DNA of 34,689 bases from NCBI RefSeq assembly GCF_029968015.1, contig NZ_JASCIS010000065.1, positions 1 to 34,689 on the forward strand. Reading direction: 5' to 3'. Below the pieces are notes generated by a model, which saw only the letters and a list, made by a program, of their open reading frames with translations, had not been told where the DNA came from and searched no databases. The translations under genes and the position numbers were made by a program. The stretch comes from Streptomyces luteolus (lineage in GTDB: Bacteria > Actinomycetota > Actinomycetes > Streptomycetales > Streptomycetaceae). Shown here piece by piece: positions 1 to 7,676 of this stretch; position 1 is the stretch's first letter; the number at the start of each line of letters is the position of its first letter.

Positions 1-59
1 TCCAACACACCGGCAAGGGAGTCCGCCACCGAAAGCGCTCAAGATCGATGGATCCGCGC

Positions 60-87
60 GGAGTCAGCTCAGCGGAGTCAGCTCAGC
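60..87. repeat. 14-bp direct repeat x2 spanning the GH20 stop codon
   Basis: The unit ggagtcagctcagc occurs twice back to back (60-73 and 74-87). The TGA stop of the minus-strand GH20 gene (80..78) lies inside the second copy, so duplication left the stop intact and repeated it just downstream. Nothing else is visible in positions 1-77. Confidence 0.9.
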
Positions 88-1700
88 TGCTTCGCCAGAT
101 TCTGGAAATCGGGCCAGGACAAGGCGGGTTTCCGCTCGTCCCACACCTTCTGCGCCATGGCCCACAGGGGCATCCGGATGCCGTCGGCGATCTGCGCCTG
201 CGTCTGTGACTCGGACAGATCGCACCAGACCGCGAACCGCGCGCCGAGGATCTGCTCGTCGTACTTCTCCGCGACGGGCTTCGTGCCCCGCACCACCAGC
301 GGCGTCCACTCCTTGTAGATGCGCTCGCCGGTCGGGTACGTGAACTCGTTGGGCTCGCCCAGGACGTAGTAGAGGTACTCGTCGTTGAGGTTGACCAGCT
401 TGCGGCCCGCGTCCAGGTACTCCACCGGCTCGCGGGCGCCGATCTCCTTGCCCGTCCAGTACTCGACCTCGATGTCCTTCGCCGCCTTCACCGTGCCGCC
501 GCGGAAGAACCCGTCGTTCCAGGCCTTGAGCTTCTTGCCGGTCGGCCGGACGGTGTCCGCGCGGTCGTTGAGCCAGCCCGTCGCCAGGTCCTGCACCTTC
601 GCCGCGCCGCCGTACTTCTGCTGCGCCGCCCGCGCCAGCTGCGGGTACGAGGCCTCCGGGTCCGAGGCCATCAACGCCTGGTACTCATCGGCGCCCAGGT
701 GCCAGTAGCCGCCCGGGAACAGCTTCGCGTACTCCTTCAGGAGCTCGTCGACGATCTTCGCGGAGGCCGGTTTCGATATGTCCACCGCGCCCCGCGCCGG
801 CACCCCGCTCGCACTCACCAGCTGCAGGTCCGGGTGGGCGCGGATCACCGCACCCAGGTGCCCGGGAGAGTCGATCTCCGGGATCACCGTGATGTGCAGG
901 TCCTGCGCGAGCTTCACGATCCGCCGCACCTCGGCCTTCGTGAGGTGCTGCTCCGACACCACCTCGGGGTGGTCGTCCGACTCGATCCGGAAGGCCTGGT
1001 CGTCCGAGAAGTGCAGCCCCAGCTGGTTGTACTTGAGGTCCGCGATCTCCCGTACCCGCTCCTCGATCCACTCCGCCGAGAAGTGCTTGCGCGCGATGTC
1101 CAGCATGAACCCGCGCTGCGCCTTGGCCGGTTCGTCCCGTACGACCCCTTCGGGCGCGGTGCCGTCGCCGCTCGTCATCTGCTTCAGGGTCCGCGTGCCG
1201 TAGAAGACACCGGCGTCGTCCGTCGCGGATATCCGCACCCGCTTGCCGCTCACGTCCAGGGTGTACGCCTCCCCGCCCGCATCGCCCGAGTTCAGGACCA
1301 GCTCGACGTCGCCCGGCCCGGCCTTCGCGCCCTGCGCGTACTTCAGCTGCAGCTCACCGGCGACCAGCCGCCCCTCGTCGGCCAGCTCGTCCGCGTCCTT
1401 CTCGGCGACGACGACCTGGCCCTCGGGCCCCGGCTTCCAGCCCGGTCCGCGCGCGGCCTCGTGCTCGGCCACGGCGGGGATCGTCTGCGGCGCCTTCGAC
1501 ACCGGGTAGGTCGGGCTCGGCTCGGCCGCCCGCGGCGGTGGGCTGTTGTCCGCCCGGTCCGCCCCGCCGCCCTCCGAGCCGCCGGGCCAGACGGTCACGG
1601 CGAGGAGCACGGCACCCGCGGCGGCGACGGCGCCGCCGGCTATCGCCCCGGTCCTGCGCCGGCCGCCACGCTCCGCGCGCCGTCCGTGCTGCCCGGTCAT
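78..1700 (-). CDS. Membrane-anchored or secreted GH20 beta-N-acetylhexosaminidase
   Basis: A 540-residue glycoside hydrolase of family 20, which removes terminal N-acetylglucosamine/galactosamine from chitin-like or cell-wall glycans outside the cell. A basic N-terminus (R7-R16) is followed by a hydrophobic segment at about 18-39 with no clear cleavage site or lipobox, so it may be a signal anchor. A Pro/Ser linker (50-70) leads to the GH20b N-terminal domain (about 80-185) and the catalytic barrel from about 195. Visible catalytic features are EIDSPGH (275-281) and the acid pair D338-E339 in HLGADEY. In GH20 the Asp orients the substrate N-acetyl group and the Glu is the acid/base. The ATG at 1700 has GGGAG six bases upstream. 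It overlaps, as ATGA, the stop of a small upstream ORF rich in repeats. Its stop codon lies in a 14-bp duplication. The exact glycan is not predictable from sequence. Confidence 0.9.
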   Translation of the reverse strand: MTGQHGRRAERGGRRRTGAIAGGAVAAAGAVLLAVTVWPGGSEGGGADRADNSPPPRAAEPSPTYPVSKAPQTIPAVAEHEAARGPGWKPGPEGQVVVAEKDADELADEGRLVAGELQLKYAQGAKAGPGDVELVLNSGDAGGEAYTLDVSGKRVRISATDDAGVFYGTRTLKQMTSGDGTAPEGVVRDEPAKAQRGFMLDIARKHFSAEWIEERVREIADLKYNQLGLHFSDDQAFRIESDDHPEVVSEQHLTKAEVRRIVKLAQDLHITVIPEIDSPGHLGAVIRAHPDLQLVSASGVPARGAVDISKPASAKIVDELLKEYAKLFPGGYWHLGADEYQALMASDPEASYPQLARAAQQKYGGAAKVQDLATGWLNDRADTVRPTGKKLKAWNDGFFRGGTVKAAKDIEVEYWTGKEIGAREPVEYLDAGRKLVNLNDEYLYYVLGEPNEFTYPTGERIYKEWTPLVVRGTKPVAEKYDEQILGARFAVWCDLSESQTQAQIADGIRMPLWAMAQKVWDERKPALSWPDFQNLAKQLS

Positions 1701-1852
1701 ATGTGGCTCCCGGTGCCCGGGCCGTCGGCCGTCGTTCCCGCGTCCGTCGTTCCCGCGTCCGTCGTTCCCGCGTCCGTCGTTCCCGCGTCCGTCGTTCCCG
1801 CGTCCGTCGTTCCCGCGTCCGTCGTTCCCGCGTCAAAGATCATCCGCATCAC
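1697..1852 (-). CDS. Putative 51-aa leader peptide with (DAGTT)7 repeats, coupled to the GH20 gene
   Basis: A short reading frame begins at GTG 1852, eight bases after a clean GGGAGG (1866..1861). It encodes a few residues, seven copies of Asp-Ala-Gly-Thr-Thr and a ten-residue tail. It stops at TGA 1699..1697, overlapping the GH20 ATG as ATGA, a classical translational-coupling arrangement. The pentapeptide repeat comes from a perfect 15-bp DNA repeat, so copy number can change without altering frame. No known family is recognised. It may instead be untranslated leader whose repeat is open in frame by chance, since any 15-bp repeat without stops stays open. The good ribosome site and the overlap favour translation. 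Confidence 0.45.
   Translation of the reverse strand: MMRMIFDAGTTDAGTTDAGTTDAGTTDAGTTDAGTTDAGTTADGPGTGSHI
1731..1835. repeat. 15-bp tandem repeat, 7 copies
   Basis: The unit gtcgttcccgcgtcc occurs seven times without interruption. Only the final base of the last copy differs (a instead of c). It lies 31 bp upstream of the GH20 start codon, inside the leader ORF. Near-perfect identity indicates recent expansion by slippage or unequal exchange. Confidence 0.97.
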
Positions 1853-1881
1853 GTGAGCAACCTCCCATGAGAGGCGACACC

Positions 1882-1897
1882 CCGGAACGGTTTCCGG
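1882..1897. promoter_or_regulatory. Palindrome CCGGAA-N4-TTCCGG, possible operator for the GH20 leader
   Basis: A perfect inverted repeat with six-base arms and a four-base centre lies 16 bp upstream of the leader-ORF ribosome site. A second, smaller palindrome (ggacg-gt-cgtcc, 1896-1907) overlaps it. It does not match the DasR-type site (TGGTCTAGACCA) often found near N-acetylglucosamine genes. Regulator unknown. Confidence 0.4.
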
Positions 1898-1966
1898 ACG
1901 GTCGTCCACGACACGCACCGAAACTCTCCCGTCCGGGTGAAAATCGCGCATCCGTCGGACAGCTCC

Positions 1967-1989
1967 CGTCACGCGTCGATAGCGTGACG
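1967..1989. promoter_or_regulatory. Inverted repeat CGTCACGC-N7-GCGTGACG
   Basis: Eight-base perfect arms around a seven-base centre lie in the divergent intergenic region between the GH20 leader and the OHCU-like gene. It could be an operator or a hairpin. No regulator can be assigned. Confidence 0.35.
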
Positions 1990-1993
1990 CCAC

Positions 1994-2083
1994 TTCTTCG
2001 CCCGAGTTCTTCGCCCGAAGATGTCTCGTCTGTCGGCTTCTTTCGTCTGTCGGCTCGGTCTGTCGGCTTCCTCGTCCGTCGGG
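1994..2083. repeat. Two imperfect tandem repeats in the GH20/OHCU intergenic region
   Basis: ttcttcgcccga occurs twice as a 13-bp repeat (1994-2019). It is followed by about four copies of a gtctgtcggct core (2026-2083) spaced 11-17 bp apart. The rest of the roughly 380-bp gap (1853-2231) contains only the palindromes listed and no convincing promoter hexamers. Confidence 0.7.
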
Positions 2084-2231
2084 GCCGGGCCCGACTCCCA
2101 CCGGCGCCTTCCACCGGCACCGCCTCACCTAGGAGCGCACGCTGCACACGCCTCCGCCACCGCGCGCCAGGACACTGCCCGAGCCCGGGGCCATACCGGC
2201 CCGAGGCCGCGGCAGCGGCCCCACCTCCACG

Positions 2232-2789
2232 GTGCACCGGGGTCTCCAGGTCTTCAACCGCGCCCCCGAGACCACGGCCACCACCTGGCTTCTCACCTGC
2301 TGCGGCAGCCCCGCCTGGGCCGGGCGTCTCGCCGCCCACCGCCCGTACCCGACCACGGACGCCCTGCTCGCCGCCGCCGACGAGGCCGCCTACGACCTCG
2401 CGCCCGCCCAGCTCGCCACCGCCCTGGCCGCCGAACGGCCGCACGGCCCGCACCCCTCCGGCATCCCCGCCGCCGCCCGCACCGCGCTCGACGCCGCGCA
2501 CGCCGCGTACGAGAGCCGTTTCGGCCATGTCTTCGTCATCGCCCTGGCGGCCTACCGGCCCGACGAGCACCTCGACCAGACCCTCGCCGGACTCCGCGCC
2601 CGCCTCGCCAACGACGCCGAGGAGGAGCGCGTCGTCACCGCCGAGGAGCTGCGGCGGGTCGCCCGGGCGCGGCTCACCCGGCTCGTCTCCGGCATCGGCG
2701 CGCAGGCCGTCGGCGAGGCGGTGAAACCCGGGAAATCGGGGGAATTTCCGGACTCAGGCCCGGCCGATAGCCCGTACGTGCCTGTTTGA
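2232..2789 (+). CDS. OHCU-decarboxylase-like protein with degenerate active site
   Basis: A 185-residue protein of the 2-oxo-4-hydroxy-4-carboxy-5-ureidoimidazoline decarboxylase (uric acid pathway) fold. The N-terminal GLQVFNRAP and CCGSPAW segments and the C-terminal stretch with YESRFGHVF, followed by RLANDAEEE, match the family pattern. However, the region that normally carries the catalytic HPRIG/HPDLAG and the following Ser-Glu-Gln segment is short and altered (RPHGPHPSG). The usual GRS motif after the FG.VF strand is replaced by ALAAYRP. Loss of activity or a new substrate is therefore likely. The GTG at 2232 has no ribosome site. An in-frame CTG at 2142 has AGGAG six bases upstream and no stop between, so the protein could start 30 residues earlier. 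Other purine-catabolism genes are not nearby. Confidence 0.7.
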   Translation: MHRGLQVFNRAPETTATTWLLTCCGSPAWAGRLAAHRPYPTTDALLAAADEAAYDLAPAQLATALAAERPHGPHPSGIPAAARTALDAAHAAYESRFGHVFVIALAAYRPDEHLDQTLAGLRARLANDAEEERVVTAEELRRVARARLTRLVSGIGAQAVGEAVKPGKSGEFPDSGPADSPYVPV

Positions 2790-2832
2790 TCACACCTGAC
2801 GACCCCGCGCGGGCGTGCCGACAGTTGGTCGA

Positions 2833-2838
2833 TACGAT
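2833..2838 (+). promoter_or_regulatory. Candidate -10 (TACGAT) of the sdh operon
   Basis: TACGAT fits the TANNNT consensus of housekeeping sigma factors and would give a leader of about 80 nt before sdhC. No convincing -35 hexamer is visible at 16-19 bp, so support is limited. Confidence 0.35.
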
Positions 2839-2926
2839 GACGGACGGCCGGTGGACCGTACCCGGCCGGGCCAAACCGACACAGAAGCCGGCGCGGCCCC
2901 AATCCCCGCTCCCGGAGGGTTCTTCC

Positions 2927-3307
2927 GTGCCGGCTGGAACGCTGTACCGCGGCCGGGAAGGAATGTGGTCCTGGGTGGCTCACCGAGTCACCGGCGTCCT
3001 CATCTTCTTCTTCCTGTTCGTACACGTCCTCGACACCGCACTCGTGCGTGTCTCCCCCGAGGCGTACGACGAAGTCGTGGCCACCTACAAGACACCGCTG
3101 GTCGCACTCCTTGAGTACGGCCTCGTCGCGGCCATCCTCTTCCACGCGCTCAACGGCCTGCGCGTCGTCGCCGTCGACTTCTGGTCGAAGGGCGCCCGCT
3201 ACCAGAAGCAGATGCTCTGGACCGTCATGGCCATCTGGTTCGTGCTGATGGTCGGGGCGCTCTACCCGGTCCTCGGCCACGCCGTCCGCGAAGTCTTCGG
3301 GAGCTGA
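2927..3307 (+). CDS. sdhC: Succinate dehydrogenase cytochrome b556 subunit
   Basis: A 126-residue membrane-anchor subunit of complex II, which with SdhD binds haem b and passes electrons from the iron-sulfur subunit to menaquinone. Three hydrophobic helices lie at about 20-40, 58-80 and 97-117. H33 (FVHV) and H73 in FHALNGLR, followed by D84, fit the Sdh_cyt signature and are candidate haem/quinone residues. The start is GTG 2927 because GGAGGG (2914-2919) sits seven bases upstream. The frame is open further upstream to 2786, but that extension overlaps the previous gene and has no ribosome site. First gene of sdhCDAB, with five bases to sdhD. Confidence 0.95.
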   Translation: MPAGTLYRGREGMWSWVAHRVTGVLIFFFLFVHVLDTALVRVSPEAYDEVVATYKTPLVALLEYGLVAAILFHALNGLRVVAVDFWSKGARYQKQMLWTVMAIWFVLMVGALYPVLGHAVREVFGS

Positions 3308-3312
3308 GGCAC

Positions 3313-3792
3313 ATGTCCGCTGACACGACCGCTGCCACGACCGACGACGTGACGCTCTACGACGTGGACAACCCCGCGCCCGTCATCGAGCCGCCGCGCC
3401 AGCGCACCAAGAAGACCCCGAGGGCGCCCCATAAAAAGGGCAGCAACTTCGAGATGTACGGCTGGCTGTTCATGCGCCTGTCCGGCATCGTCCTGGTCGT
3501 CCTGGTCCTCGGCCACCTGCTGATCCAGCTCGTCCTCGACGGCGGCGTCTCCAAGATCGGCTTCGCCTTCGTGGCCGGCCGCTGGGCCTCGCCGTTCTGG
3601 CAGGCCTGGGACCTGATCATGCTGTGGCTCGCCATGTTGCACGGCGGCAACGGCCTGCGCACGATCATCAATGACTACGCCGAGCGCGACAACACGCGCT
3701 TCTGGCTCAAGATGCTGCTGTACACCGCGACGGCGTTCACCGTCCTCCTGGGCACGCTGGTGATCTTCACCTTCGACCCGAACATCCGCTAG
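3313..3792 (+). CDS. sdhD: Succinate dehydrogenase hydrophobic anchor subunit
   Basis: A 159-residue second membrane anchor of complex II. A polar, Pro-rich N-terminal tail of about 45 residues, typical of actinobacterial SdhD, precedes three helices at roughly 52-76, 98-118 and 131-154. H68 (LGHLL) and H110 in LHGGNGLR resemble the haem/quinone-proximal positions of the family. It starts five bases after the sdhC stop. The next gene, sdhA, starts 25 bases downstream, so all four genes should be on one transcript. Confidence 0.94.
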   Translation: MSADTTAATTDDVTLYDVDNPAPVIEPPRQRTKKTPRAPHKKGSNFEMYGWLFMRLSGIVLVVLVLGHLLIQLVLDGGVSKIGFAFVAGRWASPFWQAWDLIMLWLAMLHGGNGLRTIINDYAERDNTRFWLKMLLYTATAFTVLLGTLVIFTFDPNIR

Positions 3793-3817
3793 GCCCGCGG
3801 GACTGAGGCAACCACTG

Positions 3818-5572
3818 ATGAAGATCCACAAGTACGACACCGTCATCGTCGGCGCCGGCGGCGCCGGCATGCGCGCCGCCATCGAGGCGACGAAGCGCAG
3901 CCGCACCGCCGTGCTGACGAAGCTCTACCCCACCCGCTCCCACACGGGCGCCGCGCAGGGCGGCATGGCCGCCGCGCTGGCCAACGTGGAGGAGGACAAC
4001 TGGGAGTGGCACACCTTCGACACGATCAAGGGCGGTGACTACCTGGTCGACCAGGACGCCGCCGAGATCCTCGCGAAGGAGGCCATCGACGCGGTCCTCG
4101 ACCTGGAGAAGATGGGCCTGCCCTTCGGCCGTACGCCCAAGGGTGAGATCGACCAGCGCCGTTTCGGCGGTCACTCCCGCAACCACGGCGAGGCTCCGGT
4201 CCGCCGCGCCTGCTACTCCGGCGACCGCACCGGCCACATGATCCTCCAGACGCTGTACCAGAACTGCATCAAGGAGGGCGTGGAGTTCTTCAACGAGTTC
4301 TACGTCCTCGACCAGCTCATCGTCGAGGTCGACGGCGTCAAGCGCTCCGCCGGCGTGGTCGCGTACGAGCTGGCCACCGGCGAGATCCACGTCTTCCAGG
4401 CGAAGTCGGTCATCTACGCCTCCGGCGGCACCGGCAAGTTCTTCAAGGTGACCTCCAACGCGCACACGCTCACCGGTGACGGCCAGGCAGCCTGCTACCG
4501 GCGCGGACTGCCGCTCGAGGACATGGAGTTCTTCCAGTTCCACCCGACCGGCATCTGGCGCATGGGCATCCTGCTCACGGAGGGCGCCCGCGGTGAGGGC
4601 GGCATCCTGCGCAACAAGGACGGCGAGCGCTTCATGGAGAAGTACGCGCCCGTCATGAAGGACCTGGCCTCGCGCGACGTCGTCTCCCGCGCGATCTACA
4701 CCGAGATCCGCGAAGGCCGCGGCTGCGGTCCCGAGGGCGACCACGTCTTCCTCGACCTGACGCACCTGCCGCCGGAGCAGCTGGACGCCAAGCTCCCGGA
4801 CATCACCGAGTTCGCGCGTACGTACCTCGGCATCGAGCCCTACACGGACCCGATCCCGATCCAGCCGACCGCGCACTACGCCATGGGCGGCATCCCGACC
4901 AACGTCGAGGGTGAGGTCCTGGCGGACAACACCACCGTCGTGCCGGGTCTGTACGCGGCGGGCGAGGTCGCCTGCGTGTCGGTGCACGGCGCCAACCGCC
5001 TGGGCACCAACTCGCTGCTCGACATCAACGTGTTCGGCCGCCGCTCCGGCATCGCCGCCGCCGAGTACTCCGCGAAGGCCGACTTCGTCGAGCTGCCGGA
5101 GAACCCGGCCGAGCTGGTGCAGGAGCAGGTCGAGCGGCTGCGGAACTCCACGGGCAACGAGCGCGTGGCGGAGCTCCGCAAGGAGCTGCAGGAGACCATG
5201 GACGCCAACGTCATGGTGTTCCGCACCGAGCAGACCATCAAGACCGCGGTCGAGAAGATCGGCGAGCTGCGCGCGCGCTACAAGAACGTGTCCGTCCAGG
5301 ACAAGGGCAAGCGCTTCAACACCGACCTTCTGGAGGCCATCGAGCTGGGCAACCTGCTCGACCTGGCCGAGGTCATGGCCGTGTCCGCCCTGGCCCGCAA
5401 GGAGTCCCGCGGCGGTCACTACCGCGAGGACTTCCCCAACCGCGACGACGTGAACTTCATGCGCCACACCATGGCGTACCGCGAGGTCACCGCGGACGGC
5501 CAGGATTCCGTCCGGCTCGACTACAAGCCGGTCGTCCAGACCCGCTACCAGCCGATGGAGCGTAAGTACTGA
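3818..5572 (+). CDS. sdhA: Succinate dehydrogenase flavoprotein subunit
   Basis: A 584-residue flavoprotein that oxidises succinate to fumarate in the TCA cycle. The N-terminal dinucleotide fold GAGGAG (12-17) and the RSHTGAAQGG segment are present. H42 of that segment is the expected covalent 8-alpha-histidyl FAD attachment site. Substrate and catalytic segments HPTGI, GARGEGG and the later HYAMGGI are all intact, and length is normal. The ATG at 3818 follows actgaggcaaccactg, a modest ribosome site. The TGA (5570-5572) shares one base with the sdhB ATG, indicating translational coupling. Confidence 0.97.
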   Translation: MKIHKYDTVIVGAGGAGMRAAIEATKRSRTAVLTKLYPTRSHTGAAQGGMAAALANVEEDNWEWHTFDTIKGGDYLVDQDAAEILAKEAIDAVLDLEKMGLPFGRTPKGEIDQRRFGGHSRNHGEAPVRRACYSGDRTGHMILQTLYQNCIKEGVEFFNEFYVLDQLIVEVDGVKRSAGVVAYELATGEIHVFQAKSVIYASGGTGKFFKVTSNAHTLTGDGQAACYRRGLPLEDMEFFQFHPTGIWRMGILLTEGARGEGGILRNKDGERFMEKYAPVMKDLASRDVVSRAIYTEIREGRGCGPEGDHVFLDLTHLPPEQLDAKLPDITEFARTYLGIEPYTDPIPIQPTAHYAMGGIPTNVEGEVLADNTTVVPGLYAAGEVACVSVHGANRLGTNSLLDINVFGRRSGIAAAEYSAKADFVELPENPAELVQEQVERLRNSTGNERVAELRKELQETMDANVMVFRTEQTIKTAVEKIGELRARYKNVSVQDKGKRFNTDLLEAIELGNLLDLAEVMAVSALARKESRGGHYREDFPNRDDVNFMRHTMAYREVTADGQDSVRLDYKPVVQTRYQPMERKY

Positions 5573-6330
5573 TGGCAACTCCCGTACTGGACAAGGTCGA
5601 GGCCGAGGCGGCCGCCTCTCCGTACATCACGGCCACGTTCCGGATCCGCCGCTTCAACCCGGAGATCTCGGACGAGGCCACCTGGGAAGACTTCCAGGTG
5701 GAGATCGACCCGAAGGAGCGCGTCCTCGACGCCCTCCACAAGATCAAGTGGGAGCTGGACGGGTCGCTGACCTTCCGCCGCTCCTGCGCGCACGGCATCT
5801 GCGGCTCCGACGCGATGCGGATCAACGGCAAGAACAGGCTCGCCTGCAAGACGCTGATCAAGGACATCAACCCTGAGAAGCCCATCACGGTCGAGGCCAT
5901 CAAGGGCCTGACGGTCCTGAAGGACCTGGTCGTGGACATGGAGCCGTTCTTCCAGGCGTACCGCGACGTCATGCCGTTCCTGGTCACCGAGGGCAACGAG
6001 CCGACGCGCGAGCGCCTGCAGTCCCCCGAGGACCGCGAGCGGTTCGACGACACGACCAAGTGCATCCTGTGCGCCGCGTGCACGTCCTCGTGCCCGGTGT
6101 TCTGGAACGACGGGCAGTACTTCGGCCCGGCCGCCATCGTCAACGCGCACCGCTTCATCTTCGACTCGCGCGACGAGGCCGGGGAGCAGCGCCTGGAGAT
6201 CCTCAACGACCGTGACGGCGTGTGGCGTTGCCGCACGACCTTCAACTGCACGGACGCCTGCCCGCGCGGCATCGAGGTCACGAAGGCGATCCAGGAAGTG
6301 AAGCGAGCGCTGATCACGCGCCGCTTCTGA
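5572..6330 (+). CDS. sdhB: Succinate dehydrogenase iron-sulfur subunit
   Basis: A 252-residue protein carrying three clusters that relay electrons from FAD to the membrane anchor. The [2Fe-2S] ligands are C72, C77, D80 and C92, with the Asp ligand as in E. coli SdhB. C164, C167, C170, C174, C220, C226 and C230 fit the [4Fe-4S] and [3Fe-4S] pattern. Nothing is missing. The start overlaps the sdhA stop by one base. A 14-bp perfect hairpin follows 23 bases after the stop and closes the operon. Confidence 0.97.
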   Translation: MATPVLDKVEAEAAASPYITATFRIRRFNPEISDEATWEDFQVEIDPKERVLDALHKIKWELDGSLTFRRSCAHGICGSDAMRINGKNRLACKTLIKDINPEKPITVEAIKGLTVLKDLVVDMEPFFQAYRDVMPFLVTEGNEPTRERLQSPEDRERFDDTTKCILCAACTSSCPVFWNDGQYFGPAAIVNAHRFIFDSRDEAGEQRLEILNDRDGVWRCRTTFNCTDACPRGIEVTKAIQEVKRALITRRF

Positions 6331-6352
6331 GGATCCTTTCCTTACGTGTCCG

Positions 6353-6384
6353 AGGCCCCGCCTCCCTGCTGGGAGGCGGGGCCT
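6353..6384 (+). terminator. Strong hairpin terminator of sdhCDAB
   Basis: GGCCCCGCCTCCC (6354-6366) pairs perfectly with GGGAGGCGGGGCC (6371-6383) around a TGCT loop, extended by one A-T pair. It is followed by ttcgcct. A GC-rich stem with little T-tract is usual for streptomycete terminators. Confidence 0.85.
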
Positions 6385-6436
6385 TCGCCTGTATGGGTGA
6401 ACGCCTCGGGACCAGACGTTCGAGGCAAGGCCGGTC

Positions 6437-6442
6437 TACGAT
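6437..6442 (+). promoter_or_regulatory. Candidate -10 (TACGAT) for the Uma2 gene
   Basis: TACGAT lies 34 bp upstream of the ATG at 6477 and downstream of the sdh terminator, so the gene probably has its own promoter. The -35 region is not recognisable. Confidence 0.35.
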
Positions 6443-6476
6443 GATGGCCTCGACACCAGCCCACCGGAGGCACCCG

Positions 6477-7106
6477 ATGTCCGCAGCACCCATCGAGTAC
6501 CAGTACCCCGGACGTCCGGCTGCACCCGGGCGACTGACCCTGCTCGACGAGGCCAACCGCCTCATGGAGCGCAATCCGGGCTACCGCGTCGAGATCATCG
6601 AAGGCCAGATCACCATGACTCCACCGCCTGACGCGGCCCACGCCCGCGCCCTGTCCCGACTGCGCCGACCGTTCGTCGCCGCCGGGCTGGACGGCGGCGA
6701 GACGGAAGTCTTCGAAGGCATCGGGCTCTGGCTGCCAACGGGAGCCGAGGACTTCGCCATCCCCGACCTGTCCATCGTGGACGCCGACGTCGACGACCAC
6801 CTCGTCGAGAACAACTGCTACGACCCGGTCTGCTTCCGGCTGGTCCTGGAGGTCACCTCCAGCAACTACCGCGCTGACCTGCGCACCAAGGTCGCCGCCT
6901 ACGGAGACGCCAAGGTCCCCGTCTACCTGATCGTCGACCGCAAGCACCAGCGCCTCCACACCCTCACCGAGCCACTGGCCTCGGGCTACGACAACCACCA
7001 GGTGTACGCACCCGGCCAGACCGTCACCCTCCCCGAATCCATCGGCGCCGAAGTAACCCTCGACGTAGCCGAGATCCTCACGGCCGGCGAGCCGCGCCGG
7101 GCCTGA
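6477..7106 (+). CDS. Uma2-family (DUF820) PD-(D/E)XK-type nuclease-like protein
   Basis: A 209-residue protein of the Uma2/DUF820 family, expanded in streptomycetes and cyanobacteria, with a restriction-endonuclease-like fold and no settled biological role. Motif residues are present: E42 in EIIEGQI, D97 in the PDLSIV strand, E125 in LVLEVTS, D134 and K138, followed by the typical VPVYLIVD strand (147-154). The catalytic core therefore looks complete. ATG 6477 is chosen because GGAGG (6466-6470) is six bases upstream. The frame is open further upstream through the sdh terminator, but that part is not coding-like. It stands alone between complex II and a thioesterase, so context says little about function. 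Confidence 0.8.
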   Translation: MSAAPIEYQYPGRPAAPGRLTLLDEANRLMERNPGYRVEIIEGQITMTPPPDAAHARALSRLRRPFVAAGLDGGETEVFEGIGLWLPTGAEDFAIPDLSIVDADVDDHLVENNCYDPVCFRLVLEVTSSNYRADLRTKVAAYGDAKVPVYLIVDRKHQRLHTLTEPLASGYDNHQVYAPGQTVTLPESIGAEVTLDVAEILTAGEPRRA

Positions 7107-7129
7107 ACCGGCGTACGTACACCGGGAGT

Positions 7130-7669
7130 TCACCCCCGCCCGACCACCGCGCACGTCGTCGTCCCATGCGCGTACAACTTCCCGTCCCCCGCGCCCGTGA
7201 CCGTCGCCTCCGACGTCGCGATGGAGCGGCCCACGTGCAGGGCGCGGCCGACGCAGCGCAGCGGGCCCGTGCCGGCGTGGGCCGGGCGGACGATGTTGAC
7301 GTTCATCTGGACCGTGGTCTGGCCCGTGCCCGCGGGCAGCAGCGTCAGGACGGCGGAGCCGAGGGCGCAGTCGAGGAGCGAGGCCAGGTAGCCGCCGAAG
7401 AGCATGCCGTAGCCGTTGAGCAGATGCCCGCCGGACTCCCCCTCGAACTCCACTTCCCCGGGCCGCACTTCGAGCAGTTCGATGCCGAGCGTGGAGGCGA
7501 TGGGCGGCGGCGGGACGCGGCCCTCCAGGATCTCCCGCAGGAGCTGCTCACCCGAGAACCCCGCCAGGGACTCGGGCGGCAACGGCGGCAGCCAGGTGTG
7601 CGTACGCGTCAACGGCATCATCGGTTCGGTCATGCCCTCAGGTTCGGTCATGCCTGCAGGTTCGGTCAT
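7130..7669 (-). CDS. PaaI-family hotdog-fold thioesterase
   Basis: A 179-residue acyl-CoA thioesterase-like protein. The hotdog core has the typical segment NGYGMLFGGYLASLLDCA followed by a VQMNVNIVRPA strand and the RALHVGRS and ATSEATVT strands. Normal hotdog domains are about 140 residues. The extra N-terminus is partly three hexapeptides of the MTEPxG type, produced by an 18-bp DNA repeat that places ATGs at 7669, 7651 and 7633. The only good ribosome site, GAGGAGG (7702..7696), is 26 bases from the first ATG. It is five bases from an in-frame ATT (7690..7688), so the true start is uncertain. Substrate unknown. It is divergent from the VOC gene. Confidence 0.78.
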   Translation of the reverse strand: MTEPAGMTEPEGMTEPMMPLTRTHTWLPPLPPESLAGFSGEQLLREILEGRVPPPPIASTLGIELLEVRPGEVEFEGESGGHLLNGYGMLFGGYLASLLDCALGSAVLTLLPAGTGQTTVQMNVNIVRPAHAGTGPLRCVGRALHVGRSIATSEATVTGAGDGKLYAHGTTTCAVVGRG

Positions 7670-7676
7670 GCCCTCA
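7623..7676. repeat. 18-bp tandem repeat x3 at the thioesterase start
   Basis: The unit ggttcggtcatgccctca occurs three times (7623-7640, 7641-7658, 7659-7676), with two mismatches in the middle copy, plus an eight-base partial fourth copy. Each unit carries an ATG on the minus strand in the same frame, so the gene has three tandem start codons. Confidence 0.95.

Noticed and set aside
1697..2128. Full 143-codon ORF upstream of GH20
   Set aside because: Only the last 51 codons follow a ribosome site. The upstream part covers palindromes and repeats and looks non-coding.
2786..2926. 47-codon N-terminal extension of sdhC
   Set aside because: No ribosome site at its start, and it overlaps the previous stop. 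The family start and GGAGGG support GTG 2927.
3767..5578. 603-codon open frame antisense to sdhA
   Set aside because: A by-product of GC-rich codon use opposite a clearly functional flavoprotein gene. Its translation is low-complexity Val/Leu/Asp/Arg sequence with no family resemblance and no ribosome site.
6354..6383. Attachment site or IS end at the sdhB 3' side
   Set aside because: The perfect inverted repeat has a four-base loop and lies just after a stop, so a terminator explains it. No direct repeats flank it.
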